Shown one piece after another: positions 12,934-27,300 of a stretch of 64,000 nt of DNA (positions within the stretch are counted from its first letter, which is position 1; every line of letters begins with the position of its first letter). A model generated the notes under the pieces. The model saw nothing but the letters and a program-made list of their open reading frames with translations, searched no databases and was not told the DNA's origin. The position numbers were made by a program, and so were the translations under genes. Source of the DNA: Bursaphelenchus xylophilus (taxonomy: Eukaryota; Nematoda; Chromadorea; Rhabditida; Aphelenchoididae). The stretch lies in the NCBI GenBank assembly GCA_904066235.2, contig CAJFCV020000001.1:12209291-12273290 (forward strand), written 5' to 3'.

Positions 12934-15900
12934 TGGCAAGTTTCAGCATTTTTGGAATCAAACTACGCCCACACTGGGCGAAACACTCTGATATTATACT
13001 AGACACCGGTTTTGAAAAAAGGTGAATTAGTGATGACGGAGTGAATTGACAAGACATACACCATTCGAAAGCTAATCGCCTGAGATTTTAGCGTGGCAAG
13101 TTTCAGCATTTTTGGAATCAAACTACGCCCACACTGGGCGAAACACTCTGATATTATACTAGACACGGTTTTGAAAAAAGGTGAATTAGTGATGACGGAG
13201 TGAATTGACAAGACATACACCATTCGAAAGCTAATCGCCTGAGATTTTAGCATGGCAAGTTTCAGCATTTTTGGAATCAAACTACGCCCACACTGGGCGA
13301 AACACTCTGATATTATACTAGACACCGGTTTTGAAAAAAGGTGAATTAGTGATGACGGAGTGAATTGACAAGACATACACCATTCGAAAGGTAACCTCCT
13401 AAGATTTTAGCATGGCAAGTTTCAGCATTTTTGGAATCAAACTACGCCCACACTGGGCGAAACACTCTGATATTATACTAGACACCGGTTTTGAAAAAAG
13501 GTGAATTAGTGATGACGGAGTGAATTGACAAGACATACACCATTCGAAAGCTAATCGCCTGAGGTTTTAGCATGGCAAGTTTCAGCATTTTTGGAATCAA
13601 ACTACGCCCACACTGGGCGAAACACTCTGATATTATACTAGACACGGGTTTTGAAAAAAGGTGAATTAGTGATGACGGAGTGAATTGACAAGACATACAC
13701 CATTCGAAAGCTAATCGCCTGAGATTTTAGCATGGCAAGTTTCAGCATTTTTGGAATCAAACTACGCCCACACTGGGCGAAACACTCTGATATTATACTA
13801 GACACCGGTTTTGAAAAAAGGTGAATTAGTGATGACGGAGTGAATTGACAAGACGTACACCATTCGAAAGCTAATCGCCTGAGATTTTAGCATGGCAAGT
13901 TTCAGCATTTTTGGGATCAAACTACGCCCACACTGGGCGAAACACTCTGATATTATACTAGACACCGGTTTTGAAAAAAGGTGAATTAGTGATGACGGAG
14001 TGAATTGACAAGACATACACCATTCGAAAGCTAATCGCCTGAGATTTTAGCATGGCAAGTTTCAGCATTTTTGGAATCAAACTACGCCCACACTGGGCGA
14101 AACACTCTGATATTATACTAGACACCGGTTTTGAAAAAAGGTGAATTAGTGATGACGGAGTGAATTGACAAGACATACACCATTCGAAAGCTAATCGCCT
14201 GAGATTTTAGCATGGCAAGTTTCAGCATTTTTGGAATCAAACTACGCCCACACTGGGCGAAACACTCTGATATTATACTAGACACCGGTTTTGAAAAAAG
14301 GTGAATTAGTGATGACGGAGTGAATTGACAAGACATACACCATTCGAAAGCTAATCGCCTGAGATTTTAGCATGGCAAGTTTCAGCATTTTTGGAATCAA
14401 ACTACGCCCACACTGGGCGAAACACTCTGATATTATACTAGACACCGGTTTTGAAAAAAGGTGAATTAGTGATGACGGAGTGAATTGACAAGACATACAC
14501 CATTCGAAAGCTAATCGCCTGAGATTTTAGCATGGCAAGTTTCAGCATTTTTGGAATCAAACTACGCCCACACTGGGCGAAACACTCTGATATTATACTA
14601 GACACCGGTTTTGAAAAAAGGTGAATTAGTGATGACGGAGTGAATTGACAAGACATACACCATTCGAAAGCTAATCGCCTGAGATTTTAGCATGGCAAGT
14701 TTCAGCATTTTTGGAATCAAACTACGCCCACACTGGGCGAAACACTCTGATATTATACTAGACACCGGTTTTGAAAAAAGGTGAATTAGTGATGACGGAG
14801 TGAATTGACAAGACATACACCATTCGAAAGCTAATCGCCTGAGATTTTAGCATGGCAAGTTTCAGCATTTTTGGAATCAAACTACGCCCACACTGGGCGA
14901 AACACTCTGATATTATACTAGACACCGGTTTTGAAAAAAGGTGAATTAGTGATGACGGAGTGAATTGACAAGACATACACCATTCGAAAGCTAATCGCCT
15001 GAGATTTTAGCATGGCAAGTTTCAGCATTTTTGGAATCAAACTACGCCCACACTGGGCGAAACACTCTGATATTATACTAGACACCGGTTTTGAAAAAAG
15101 GTGAATTAGTGATGACGGAGTGAATTGACAAGACATACACCATTCGAAAGCTAATCGCCTGAGATTTTAGCATGGCAAGTTTCAGCATTTTTGGAATCAA
15201 ACTACGCCCACACTGGGCGAAACACTCTGATATTATACTAGACACCGGTTTTGAAAAAAGGTGAATTAGTGATGACGGAGTGAATTGACAAGACATACAC
15301 CATTCGAAAGCTAATCGCCTGAGATTTTAGCATGGCAAGTTTCAGCATTTTTGGAATCAAACTACGCCCACACTGGGCGAAACACTCTGATATTATACTA
15401 GACACCGGTTTTGAAAAAAGGTGAATTAGTGATGACGGAGTGAATTGACAAGACATACACCATTCGAAAGCTAATCGCCTGAGATTTTAGCATGGCAAGT
15501 TTCAGCATTTTTGGAATCAAACTACGCCCACACTGGGCGAAACACTCTGATATTATACTAGACACCGGTTTTGAAAAAAGGTGAATTAGTGATGACGGAG
15601 TGAATTGACAAGACATACACCATTCGAAAGCTAATCGCCTGAGATTTTAGCATGGCAAGTTTCAGCATTTTTGGAATCAAACTACGCCCACACTGGGCGA
15701 AACACTCTGATATTATACTAGACACCGGTTTTGAAAAAAGGTGAATTAGTGATGACGGAGTGAATTGACAAGACATACACCATTCGAAAGCTAATCGCCT
15801 GAGATTTTAGCATGGCAAGTTTCAGCATTTTTGGAATCAAACTACGCCCACACTGGGCGAAACACTCTGATATTATACTAGACACCGGTTTTGAAAAAAG

Positions 15901-18900
15901 GTGAATTAGTGATGACGGAGTGAATTGACAAGACATACACCATTCGAAAGCTAATCGCCTGAGATTTTAGCATGGCAAGTTTCAGCATTTTTGGAATCAA
16001 ACTACGCCCACACTGGGCGAAACACTCTGATATTATACTAGACACCGGTTTTGAAAAAAGGTGAATTAGTGATGACGGAGTGAATTGACAAGACATACAC
16101 CATTCGAAAGGTAACCTCCTAAGATTTTAGCATGGCAAGTTTCAGCATTTTTGGAATCAAACTACGCCCACACTGGGCGAAACACTCTGATATTATACTA
16201 GACACCGGTTTTGAAAAAAGGTGAATTAGTGATGACGGAGTGAATTGACAAGACATACACCATTCGAAAGCTAATCGCCTGAGATTTTAGCATGGCAAGT
16301 TTCAGCATTTTTGGAATCAAACTACGCCCACACTGGGCGAAACACTCTGATATTATACTAGACACCGGTTTTGAAAAAAGGTGAATTAGTGATGACGGAG
16401 TGAATTGACAAGACATACACCATTCGAAAGCTAATCGCCTGAGATTTTAGCATGGCAAGTTTCAGCATTTTTGGAATCAAACTACGCCCACACTGGGCGA
16501 AACACTCTGATATTATACTAGACACCGGTTTTGAAAAAAGGTGAATTAGTGATGACGGAGTGAATTGACAAGACATACACCATTCGAAAGCTAATCGCCT
16601 GAGATTTTAGCATGGCAAGTTTCAGCATTTTTGGAATCAAACTACGCCCACACTGGGCGAAACACTCTGATATTATACTAGACACCGGTTTTGAAAAAAG
16701 GTGAATTAGTGATGACGGAGTGAATTGACAAGACATACACCATTCGAAAGCTAATCGCCTGAGATTTTAGCATGGCAAGTTTCAGCATTTTTGGAATCAA
16801 ACTACGCCCACACTGGGCGAAACACTCTGATATTATACTAGACACCGGTTTTGAAAAAAGGTGAATTAGTGATGACGGAGTGAATTGACAAGACATACAC
16901 CATTCGAAAGCTAATCGCCTGAGATTTTAGCATGGCAAGTTTCAGCATTTTTGGAATCAAACTACGCCCACACTGGGCGAAACACTCTGATATTATACTA
17001 GACACCGGTTTTGAAAAAAGGTGAATTAGTGATGACGGAGTGAATTGACAAGACATACACCATTCGAAAGGTAACCTCCTAAGATTTTAGCATGGCAAGT
17101 TTCAGCATTTTTGGAATCAAACTACGCCCACACTGGGCGAAACACTCTGATATTATACTAGACACCGGTTTTGAAAAAAGGTGAATTAGTGATGACGGAG
17201 TGAATTGACAAGACATACACCATTCGAAAGCTAATCGCCTGAGATTTTAGCATGGCAAGTTTCAGCATTTTTGGAATCAAACTACGCCCACACTGGGCGA
17301 AACACTCTGATATTATACTAGACACCGGTTTTGAAAAAAGGTGAATTAGTGATGACGGAGTGAATTGACAAGACATACACCATTCGAAAGCTAATCGCCT
17401 GAGATTTTAGCATGGCAAGTTTCAGCATTTTTGGAATCAAACTACGCCCACACTGGGCGAAACACTCTGATATTATACTAGACACCGGTTTTGAAAAAAG
17501 GTGAATTAGTGATGACGGAGTGAATTGACAAGACATACACCATTCGAAAGCTAATCGCCTGAGATTTTAGCATGGCAAGTTTCAGCATTTTTGGAATCAA
17601 ACTACGCCCACACTGGGCGAAACACTCTGATATTATACTAGACACCGGTTTTGAAAAAAGGTGAATTAGTGATGACGGAGTGAATTGACAAGACATACAC
17701 CATTCGAAAGCTAATCGCCTGAGATTTTAGCATGGCAAGTTTCAGCATTTTTGGAATCAAACTACGCCCACACTGGGCGAAACACTCTGATATTATACTA
17801 GACACCGGTTTTGAAAAAAGGTGAATTAGTGATGACGGAGTGAATTGACAAGACATACACCATTCGAAAGCTAATCGCCTGAGATTTTAGCATGGCAAGT
17901 TTCAGCATTTTTGGAATCAAACTACGCCCACACTGGGCGAAACACTCTGATATTATACTAGACACCGGTTTTGAAAAAAGGTGAATTAGTGATGACGGAG
18001 TGAATTGACAAGACATACACCATTCGAAAGGTAACCTCCTAAGATTTTAGCATGGCAAGTTTCAGCATTTTTGGAATCAAACTACGCCCACACTGGGCGA
18101 AACACTCTGATATTATACTAGACACCGGTTTTGAAAAAAGGTGAATTAGTGATGACGGAGTGAATTGACAAGACATACACCATTCGAAAGCTAATCGCCT
18201 GAGATTTTAGCATGGCAAGTTTCAGCATTTTTGGAATCAAACTACGCCCACACTGGGCGAAACACTCTGATATTATACTAGACACCGGTTTTGAAAAAAG
18301 GTGAATTAGTGATGACGGAGTGAATTGACAAGACATACACCATTCGAAAGCTAATCGCCTGAGATTTTAGCATGGCAAGTTTCAGCATTTTTGGAATCAA
18401 ACTACGCCCACACTGGGCGAAACACTCTGATATTATACTAGACACCGGTTTTGAAAAAAGGTGAATTAGTGATGACGGAGTGAATTGACAAGACATACAC
18501 CATTCGAAAGCTAATCGCCTGAGATTTTAGCATGGCAAGTTTCAGCATTTTTGGAATCAAACTACGCCCACACTGGGCGAAACACTCTGATATTATACTA
18601 GACACGGGTTTTGAAAAAAGGTGAATTAGTGATGACGGAGTGAATTGACAAGACATACACCATTCGAAAGCTAATCGCCTGAGATTTTAGCATGGCAAGT
18701 TTCAGCATTTTTGGAATCAAACTACGCCCACACTGGGCGAAACACTCTGATATTATACTAGACACCGGTTTTGAAAAAAGGTGAATTAGTGATGACGGAG
18801 TGAATTGACAAGACATACACCATTCGAAAGCTAATCGCCTGAGATTTTAGCATGGCAAGTTTCAGCATTTTTGGAATCAAACTACGCCCACACTGGGCGA

Positions 18901-21900
18901 AACACTCTGATATTATACTAGACACCGGTTTTGAAAAAAGGTGAATTAGTGATGACGGAGTGAATTGACAAGACATACACCATTCGAAAGCTAATCGCCT
19001 GAGATTTTAGCATGGCAAGTTTCAGCATTTTTGGAATCAAACTACGCCCACACTGGGCGAAACACTCTGATATTATACTAGACACCGGTTTTGAAAAAAG
19101 GTGAATTAGTGATGACGGAGTGAATTGACAAGACATACACCATTCGAAAGCTAATCGCCTGAGATTTTAGCATGGCAAGTTTCAGCATTTTTGGAATCAA
19201 ACTACGCCCACACTGGGCGAAACACTCTGATATTATACTAGACACGGGTTTTGAAAAAAGGTGAATTAGTGATGACGGAGTGAATTGACAAGACATACAC
19301 CATTCGAAAGCTAATCGCCTGAGATTTTAGCATGGCAAGTTTCAGCATTTTTGGAATCAAACTACGCCCACACTGGGCGAAACACTCTGATATTATACTA
19401 GACACCGGTTTTGAAAAAAGGTGAATTAGTGATGACGGAGTGAATTGACAAGACATACACCATTCGAAAGCTAATCGCCTGAGATTTTAGCATGGCAAGT
19501 TTCAGCATTTTTGGAATCAAACTACGCCCACACTGGGCGAAACACTCTGATATTATACTAGACACGGGTTTTGAAAAAAGGTGAATTAGTGATGACGGAG
19601 TGAATTGACAAGACATACACCATTCGAAAGCTAATCGCCTGAGATTTTAGCATGGCAAGTTTCAGCATTTTTGGAATCAAACTACGCCCACACTGGGCGA
19701 AACACTCTGATATTATACTAGACACGGGTTTTGAAAAAAGGTGAATTAGTGATGACGGAGTGAATTGACAAGACATACACCATTCGAAAGCTAATCGCCT
19801 GAGATTTTAGCATGGCAAGTTTCAGCATTTTTGGAATCAAACTACGCCCACACTGGGCGAAACACTCTGATATTATACTAGACACCGGTTTTGAAAAAAG
19901 GTGAATTAGTGATGACGGAGTGAATTGACAAGACATACACCATTCGAAAGCTAATCGCCTGGGATTTTAGCATGGCAAGTTTCAGCATTTTTGGAATCAA
20001 ACTACGCCCACACTGGGCGAAACACTCTGATATTATACTAGACACCGGTTTTGAAAAAAGGTGAATTAGTGATGACGGAGTGAATTGACAAGACATACAC
20101 CATTCGAAAGCTAATCGCCTGAGATTTTAGCATGGCAAGTTTCAGCATTTTTGGAATCAAACTACGCCCACACTGGGCGAAGCACTCTGATATTATACTA
20201 GACACGGGTTTTGAAAAAAGGTGAATTAGTGATGACGGAGTGAATTGACAAGACATACACCATTCGAAAGCTAATCGCCTGAGATTTTAGCATGGCAAGT
20301 TTCAGCATTTTTGGAATCAAACTACGCCCACACTGGGCGAAACACTCTGATATTATACTAGACACGGGTTTTGAAAAAAGGTGAATTAGTGATGACGGAG
20401 TGAATTGACAAGACATACACCATTCGAAAGCTAATCGCCTGAGATTTTAGCATGGCAAGTTTCAGCATTTTTGGAATCAAACTACGCCCACACTGGGCGA
20501 AACACTCTGATATTATACTAGACACCGGTTTTGAAAAAAGGTGAATTAGTGATGACGGAGTGAATTGACAAGACATACACCATTCGAAAGCTAATCGCCT
20601 GGGATTTTAGCATGGCAAGTTTCAGCATTTTTGGAATCAAACTACGCCCACACTGGGCGAAACACTCTGATATTATACTAGACACGGGTTTTGAAAAAAG
20701 GTGAATTAGTGATGACGGAGTGAATTGACAAGACATACACCATTCGAAAGCTAATCGCCTGAGATTTTAGCATGGCAAGTTTCAGCATTTTTGGAATCAA
20801 ACTACGCCCACACTGGGCGAAACACTCTGATATTATACTAGACACCGGTTTTGAAAAAAGGTGAATTAGTGATGACGGAGTGAATTGACAAGACATACAC
20901 CATTCGAAAGCTAATCGCCTGAGATTTTAGCATGGCAAGTTTCAGCATTTTTGGAATCAAACTACGCCCACACTGGGCGAAACACTCTGATATTATACTA
21001 GACACCGGTTTTGAAAAAAGGTGAATTAGTGATGACGGAGTGAATTGACAAGACATACACCATTCGAAAGCTAATCGCCTGAGATTTTAGCATGGCAAGT
21101 CTCAGCATTTTTGGAATCAAACTACGCCCACACTGGGCGAAGCACTCTGATATTATACTAGACACGGGTTTTGAAAAAAGGTGAATTAGTGATGACGGAG
21201 TGAATTGACAAGACATACACCATTCGAAAGCTAATCGCCTGAGATTTTAGCATGGCAAGTTTCAGCATTTTTGGAATCAAACTACGCCCACACTGGGCGA
21301 AACACTCTGATATTATACTAGACACGGGTTTTGAAAAAAGGTGAATTAGTGATGACGGAGTGAATTGACAAGACATACACCATTCGAAAGCTAATCGCCT
21401 GAGATTTTAGCATGGCAAGTTTCAGCATTTTTGGAATCAAACTACGCCCACACTGGGCGAAACACTCTGATATTATACTAGACACCGGTTTTGAAAAAAG
21501 GTGAATTAGTGATGACGGAGTGAATTGACAAGACATACACCATTCGAAAGCTAATCGCCTGGGATTTTAGCATGGCAAGTTTCAGCATTTTTGGAATCAA
21601 ACTACGCCCACACTGGGCGAAACACTCTGATATTATACTAGACACCGGTTTTGAAAAAAGGTGAATTAGTGATGACGGAGTGAATTGACAAGACATACAC
21701 CATTCGAAAGCTAATCGCCTGAGATTTTAGCATGGCAAGTTTCAGCATTTTTGGAATCAAACTACGCCCACACTGGGCGAAACACTCTGATATTATACTA
21801 GACACCGGTTTTGAAAAAAGGTGAATTAGTGATGACGGAGTGAATTGACAAGACATACACCATTCGAAAGCTAATCGCCTGAGATTTTAGCATGGCAAGT

Positions 21901-24900
21901 TTCAGCATTTTTGGAATCAAACTACGCCCACACTGGGCGAAACACTCTGATATTATACTAGACACCGGTTTTGAAAAAAGGTGAATTAGTGATGACGGAG
22001 TGAATTGACAAGACATACACCATTCGAAAGCTAATCGCCTGAGATTTTAGCATGGCAAGTTTCAGCATTTTTGGAATCAAACTACGCCCACACTGGGCGA
22101 AACACTCTGATATTATACTAGACACGGGTTTTGAAAAAAGGTGAATTAGTGATGACGGAGTGAATTGACAAGACATACACCATTCGAAAGCTAATCGCCT
22201 GGGATTTTAGCATGGCAAGTTTCAGCATTTTTGGAATCAAACTACGCCCACACTGGGCGAAACACTCTGATATTATACTAGACACGGGTTTTGAAAAAAG
22301 GTGAATTAGTGATGACGGAGTGAATTGACAAGACATACACCATTCGAAAGCTAATCGCCTGAGATTTTAGCATGGCAAGTTTCAGCATTTTTGGAATCAA
22401 ACTACGCCCACACTGGGCGAAACACTCTGATATTATACTAGACACCGGTTTTGAAAAAAGGTGAATTAGTGATGACGGAGTGAATTGACAAGACATACAC
22501 CATTCGAAAGCTAATCGCCTGGGATTTTAGCATGGCAAGTTTCAGCATTTTTGGAATCAAACTACGCCCACACTGGGCGAAACACTCTGATATTATACTA
22601 GACACCGGTTTTGAAAAAAGGTGAATTAGTGATGACGGAGTGAATTGACAAGACATACACCATTCGAAAGCTAATCGCCTGAGATTTTAGCATGGCAAGT
22701 TTCAGCATTTTTGGAATCAAACTACGCCCACACTGGGCGAAACACTCTGATATTATACTAGACACCGGTTTTGAAAAAAGGTGAATTAGTGATGACGGAG
22801 TGAATTGACAAGACATACACCATTCGAAAGCTAATCGCCTGAGATTTTAGCATGGCAAGTTTCAGCATTTTTGGAATCAAACTACGCCCACACTGGGCGA
22901 AACACTCTGATATTATACTAGACACCGGTTTTGAAAAAAGGTGAATTAGTGATGACGGAGTGAATTGACAAGACATACACCATTCGAAAGCTAATCGCCT
23001 GAGATTTTAGCATGGCAAGTTTCAGCATTTTTGGAATCAAACTACGCCCACACTGGGCGAAACACTCTGATATTATACTAGACACGGGTTTTGAAAAAAG
23101 GTGAATTAGTGATGACGGAGTGAATTGACAAGACATACACCATTCGAAAGCTAATCGCCTGAGATTTTAGCATGGCAAGTTTCAGCATTTTTGGAATCAA
23201 ACTACGCCCACACTGGGCGAAACACTCTGATATTATACTAGACACCGGTTTTGAAAAAAGGTGAATTAGTGATGACGGAGTGAATTGACAAGACATACAC
23301 CATTCGAAAGCTAATCGCCTGAGATTTTAGCATGGCAAGTTTCAGCATTTTTGGAATCAAACTACGCCCACACTGGGCGAAACACTCTGATATTATACTA
23401 GACACCGGTTTTGAAAAAAGGTGAATTAGTGATGACGGAGTGAATTGACAAGACATACACCATTCGAAAGCTAATCGCCTGGGATTTTAGCATGGCAAGT
23501 TTCAGCATTTTTGGAATCAAACTACGCCCACACTGGGCGAAACACTCTGATATTATACTAGACACCGGTTTTGAAAAAAGGTGAATTAGTGATGACGGAG
23601 TGAATTGACAAGACATACACCATTCGAAAGCTAATCGCCTGAGATTTTAGCATGGCAAGTTTCAGCATTTTTGGAATCAAACTACGCCCACACTGGGCGA
23701 AACACTCTGATATTATACTAGACACCGGTTTTGAAAAAAGGTGAATTAGTGATGACGGAGTGAATTGACAAGACATACACCATTCGAAAGCTAATCGCCT
23801 GAGATTTTAGCATGGCAAGTTTCAGCATTTTTGGAATCAAACTACGCCCACACTGGGCGAAACACTCTGATATTATACTAGACACCGGTTTTGAAAAAAG
23901 GTGAATTAGTGATGACGGAGTGAATTGACAAGACATACACCATTCGAAAGCTAATCGCCTGAGATTTTAGCATGGCAAGTTTCAGCATTTTTGGAATCAA
24001 ACTACGCCCACACTGGGCGAAACACTCTGATATTATACTAGACACCGGTTTTGAAAAAAGGTGAATTAGTGATGACGGAGTGAATTGACAAGACATACAC
24101 CATTCGAAAGCTAATCGCCTGAGATTTTAGCATGGCAAGTTTCAGCATTTTTGGAATCAAACTACGCCCACACTGGGCGAAACACTCTGATATTATACTA
24201 GACACCGGTTTTGAAAAAAGGTGAATTAGTGATGACGGAGTGAATTGACAAGACATACACCATTCGAAAGCTAATCGCCTGAGATTTTAGCATGGCAAGT
24301 TTCAGCATTTTTGGAATCAAACTACGCCCACACTGGGCGAAACACTCTGATATTATACTAGACACCGGTTTTGAAAAAAGGTGAATTAGTGATGACGGAG
24401 TGAATTGACAAGACATACACCATTCGAAAGCTAATCGCCTGAGATTTTAGCATGGCAAGTTTCAGCATTTTTGGAATCAAACTACGCCCACACTGGGCGA
24501 AACACTCTGATATTATACTAGACACCGGTTTTGAAAAAAGGTGAATTAGTGATGACGGAGTGAATTGACAAGACATACACCATTCGAAAGCTAATCGCCT
24601 GAGATTTTAGCATGGCAAGTTTCAGCATTTTTGGAATCAAACTACGCCCACACTGGGCGAAACACTCTGATATTATACTAGACACCGGTTTTGAAAAAAG
24701 GTGAATTAGTGATGACGGAGTGAATTGACAAGACATACACCATTCGAAAGCTAATCGCCTGAGATTTTAGCATGGCAAGTTTCAGCATTTTTGGAATCAA
24801 ACTACGCCCACACTGGGCGAAACACTCTGATATTATACTAGACACGGGTTTTGAAAAAAGGTGAATTAGTGATGACGGAGTGAATTGACAAGACATACAC

Positions 24901-25060
24901 CATTCGAAAGCTAATCGCCTGAGATTTTAGCATGGCAAGTTTCAGCATTTTTGGAATCAAACTACGCCCACACTGGGCGAAACACTCTGATATTATACTA
25001 GACACCGGTTTTGAAAAAAGGTGAATTAGTGATGACGGAGTGAATTGACAAGACATACAC
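12934..25060. repeat. Homogenised type A satellite block with 960-bp six-monomer higher-order repeats
   Basis: About 76 monomers, nearly all carrying the module ctaatcgcctgagat and the base a in gacatacacc. Two marker sets show a six-monomer period. A gtaacctcctaag module recurs at 16111, 17071 and 18031, exactly 960 bp apart. Further right, cacgggtt at 20211, 21171, 22131 and 23091 and cgcctgggat at about 20601, 21561, 22521 and 23481 also recur every 960 bp. A rare gaagcactc variant is shared at 20181 and 21141. One monomer is 159 bp because a C is missing near 13165. The uniformity suggests recent amplification. Confidence 0.95.
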
Positions 25061-27300
25061 CATTCGAAAGGTAACCGCCTAAGATTTTAGCATGGCAAGT
25101 TTCAGCATTTTTGGAATCAAACTACGCCCACACTGGGCGAAACACTCTGATATTATACTAGACACCGGTTTTGAAAAAAGGTGAATTAGTGATGACGGAG
25201 TGAATTGACAAGACATACACCATTCGAAAGGTAACCTCCTAAGATTTTAGCATGGCAAGTTTCAGCATTTTTGGAATCAAACTACGCCCACACTGGGCGA
25301 AACACTCTGATATTATACTAGACACCGGTTTTGAAAAAAGGTGAATTAGTGATGACGGAGTGAATTGACAAGACATACACCATTCGAAAGCTAATCGCCT
25401 GAGATTTTAGCATGGCAAGTTTCAGCATTTTTGGAATCAAACTACGCCCACACTGGGCGAAACACTCTGATATTATACTAGACACCGGTTTTGAAAAAAG
25501 GTGAATTAGTGATGACGGAGTGAATTGACAAGACGTACACCATTCGAAAGCTAATCGCCTGAGATTTTAGCATGGCAAGTTTCAGCATTTTTGGAATCAA
25601 ACTACGCCCACACTGGGCGAAACACTCTGATATTATACTAGACACCGGTTTTGAAAAAAGGTGAATTAGTGATGACGGAGTGAATTGACAAGACATACAC
25701 CATTCGAAAGCTAATCGCCTGAGATTTTAGCATGGCAAGTTTCAGCATTTTTGGAATCAAACTACGCCCACACTGGGCGAAACACTCTGATATTATACTA
25801 GACACCGGTTTTGAAAAAAGGTGAATTAGTGATGACGGAGTGAATTGACAAGACATACACCATTCGAAAGCTAATCGCCTGAGATTTTAGCATGGCAAGT
25901 TTCAGCATTTTTGGAATCAAACTACGCCCACACTGGGCGAAACACTCTGATATTATACTAGACACCGGTTTTGAAAAAAGGTGAATTAGTGATGACGGAG
26001 TGAATTGACAAGACGTACACCATTCGAAAGCTAATCGCCTGAGATTTTAGCATGGCAAGTTTCAGCATTTTTGGAATCAAACTACGCCCACACTGGGCGA
26101 AACACTCTGATATTATACTAGACACCGGTTTTGAAAAAAGGTGAATTAGTGATGACGGAGTGAATTGACAAGACATACACCATTCGAAAGCTAATCGCCT
26201 GAGATTTTAGCATGGCAAGTTTCAGCATTTTTGGAATCAAACTACGCCCACACTGGGCGAAACACTCTGATATTATACTAGACACCGGTTTTGAAAAAAG
26301 GTGAATTAGTGATGACGGAGTGAATTGACAAGACATACACCATTCGAAAGCTAATCGCCTGAGATTTTAGCATGGCAAGTTTCAGCATTTTTGGAATCAA
26401 ACTACGCCCACACTGGGCGAAACACTCTGATATTATACTAGACACCGGTTTTGAAAAAAGGTGAATTAGTGATGACGGAGTGAATTGACAAGACATACAC
26501 CATTCGAAAGCTAATCGCCTGGGATTTTAGCATGGCAAGTTTCAGCATTTTTGGAATCAAACTACGCCCACACTGGGCGAAACACTCTGATATTATACTA
26601 GACACCGGTTTTGAAAAAAGGTGAATTAGTGATGACGGAGTGAATTGACAAGACGTACACCATTCGAAAGCTAATCGCCTGAGATTTTAGCATGGCAAGT
26701 TTCAGCATTTTTGGAATCAAACTACGCCCACACTGGGCGAAACACTCTGATATTATACTAGACACGGGTTTTGAAAAAAGGTGAATTAGTGATGACGGAG
26801 TGAATTGACAAGACATACACCATTCGAAAGCTAATCGCCTGAGATTTTAGCATGGCAAGTTTCAGCATTTTTGGAATCAAACTACGCCCACACTGGGCGA
26901 AACACTCTGATATTATACTAGACACCGGTTTTGAAAAAAGGTGAATTAGTGATGACGGAGTGAATTGACAAGACATACACCATTCGAAAGGTAACCTCCT
27001 AAGATTTTAGCATGGCAAGTTTCAGCATTTTTGGAATCAAACTACGCCCACACTGGGCGAAACACTCTGATATTATACTAGACACCGGTTTTGAAAAAAG
27101 GTGAATTAGTGATGACGGAGTGAATTGACAAGACATACACCATTCGAAAGCAAATCGCCTGAGATTTTAGCATGGCAAGTTTCAGCATTTTTGGAATCAA
27201 ACTACGCCCACACTGGGCGAAACACTCTGATATTATACTAGACACCGGTTTTGAAAAAAGGTGAATTAGTGATGACGGAGTGAATTGACAAGACATACAC
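25061..27300. repeat. Type A satellite, mixed modules, transition zone
   Basis: About 14 type A monomers in which ctaatcgcc modules are again mixed with gtaaccgcc, gtaacctcc and caaatcgcc modules and with gacg/gaca alternation. The caaatcgcc module appears here for the first time, at about 27150, and marks the start of the pattern that recurs in the long higher-order blocks to the right. Confidence 0.9.

Noticed and set aside
12797..12991. Plus-strand frame across the N run
   Set aside because: It depends on unknown bases and satellite sequence only.
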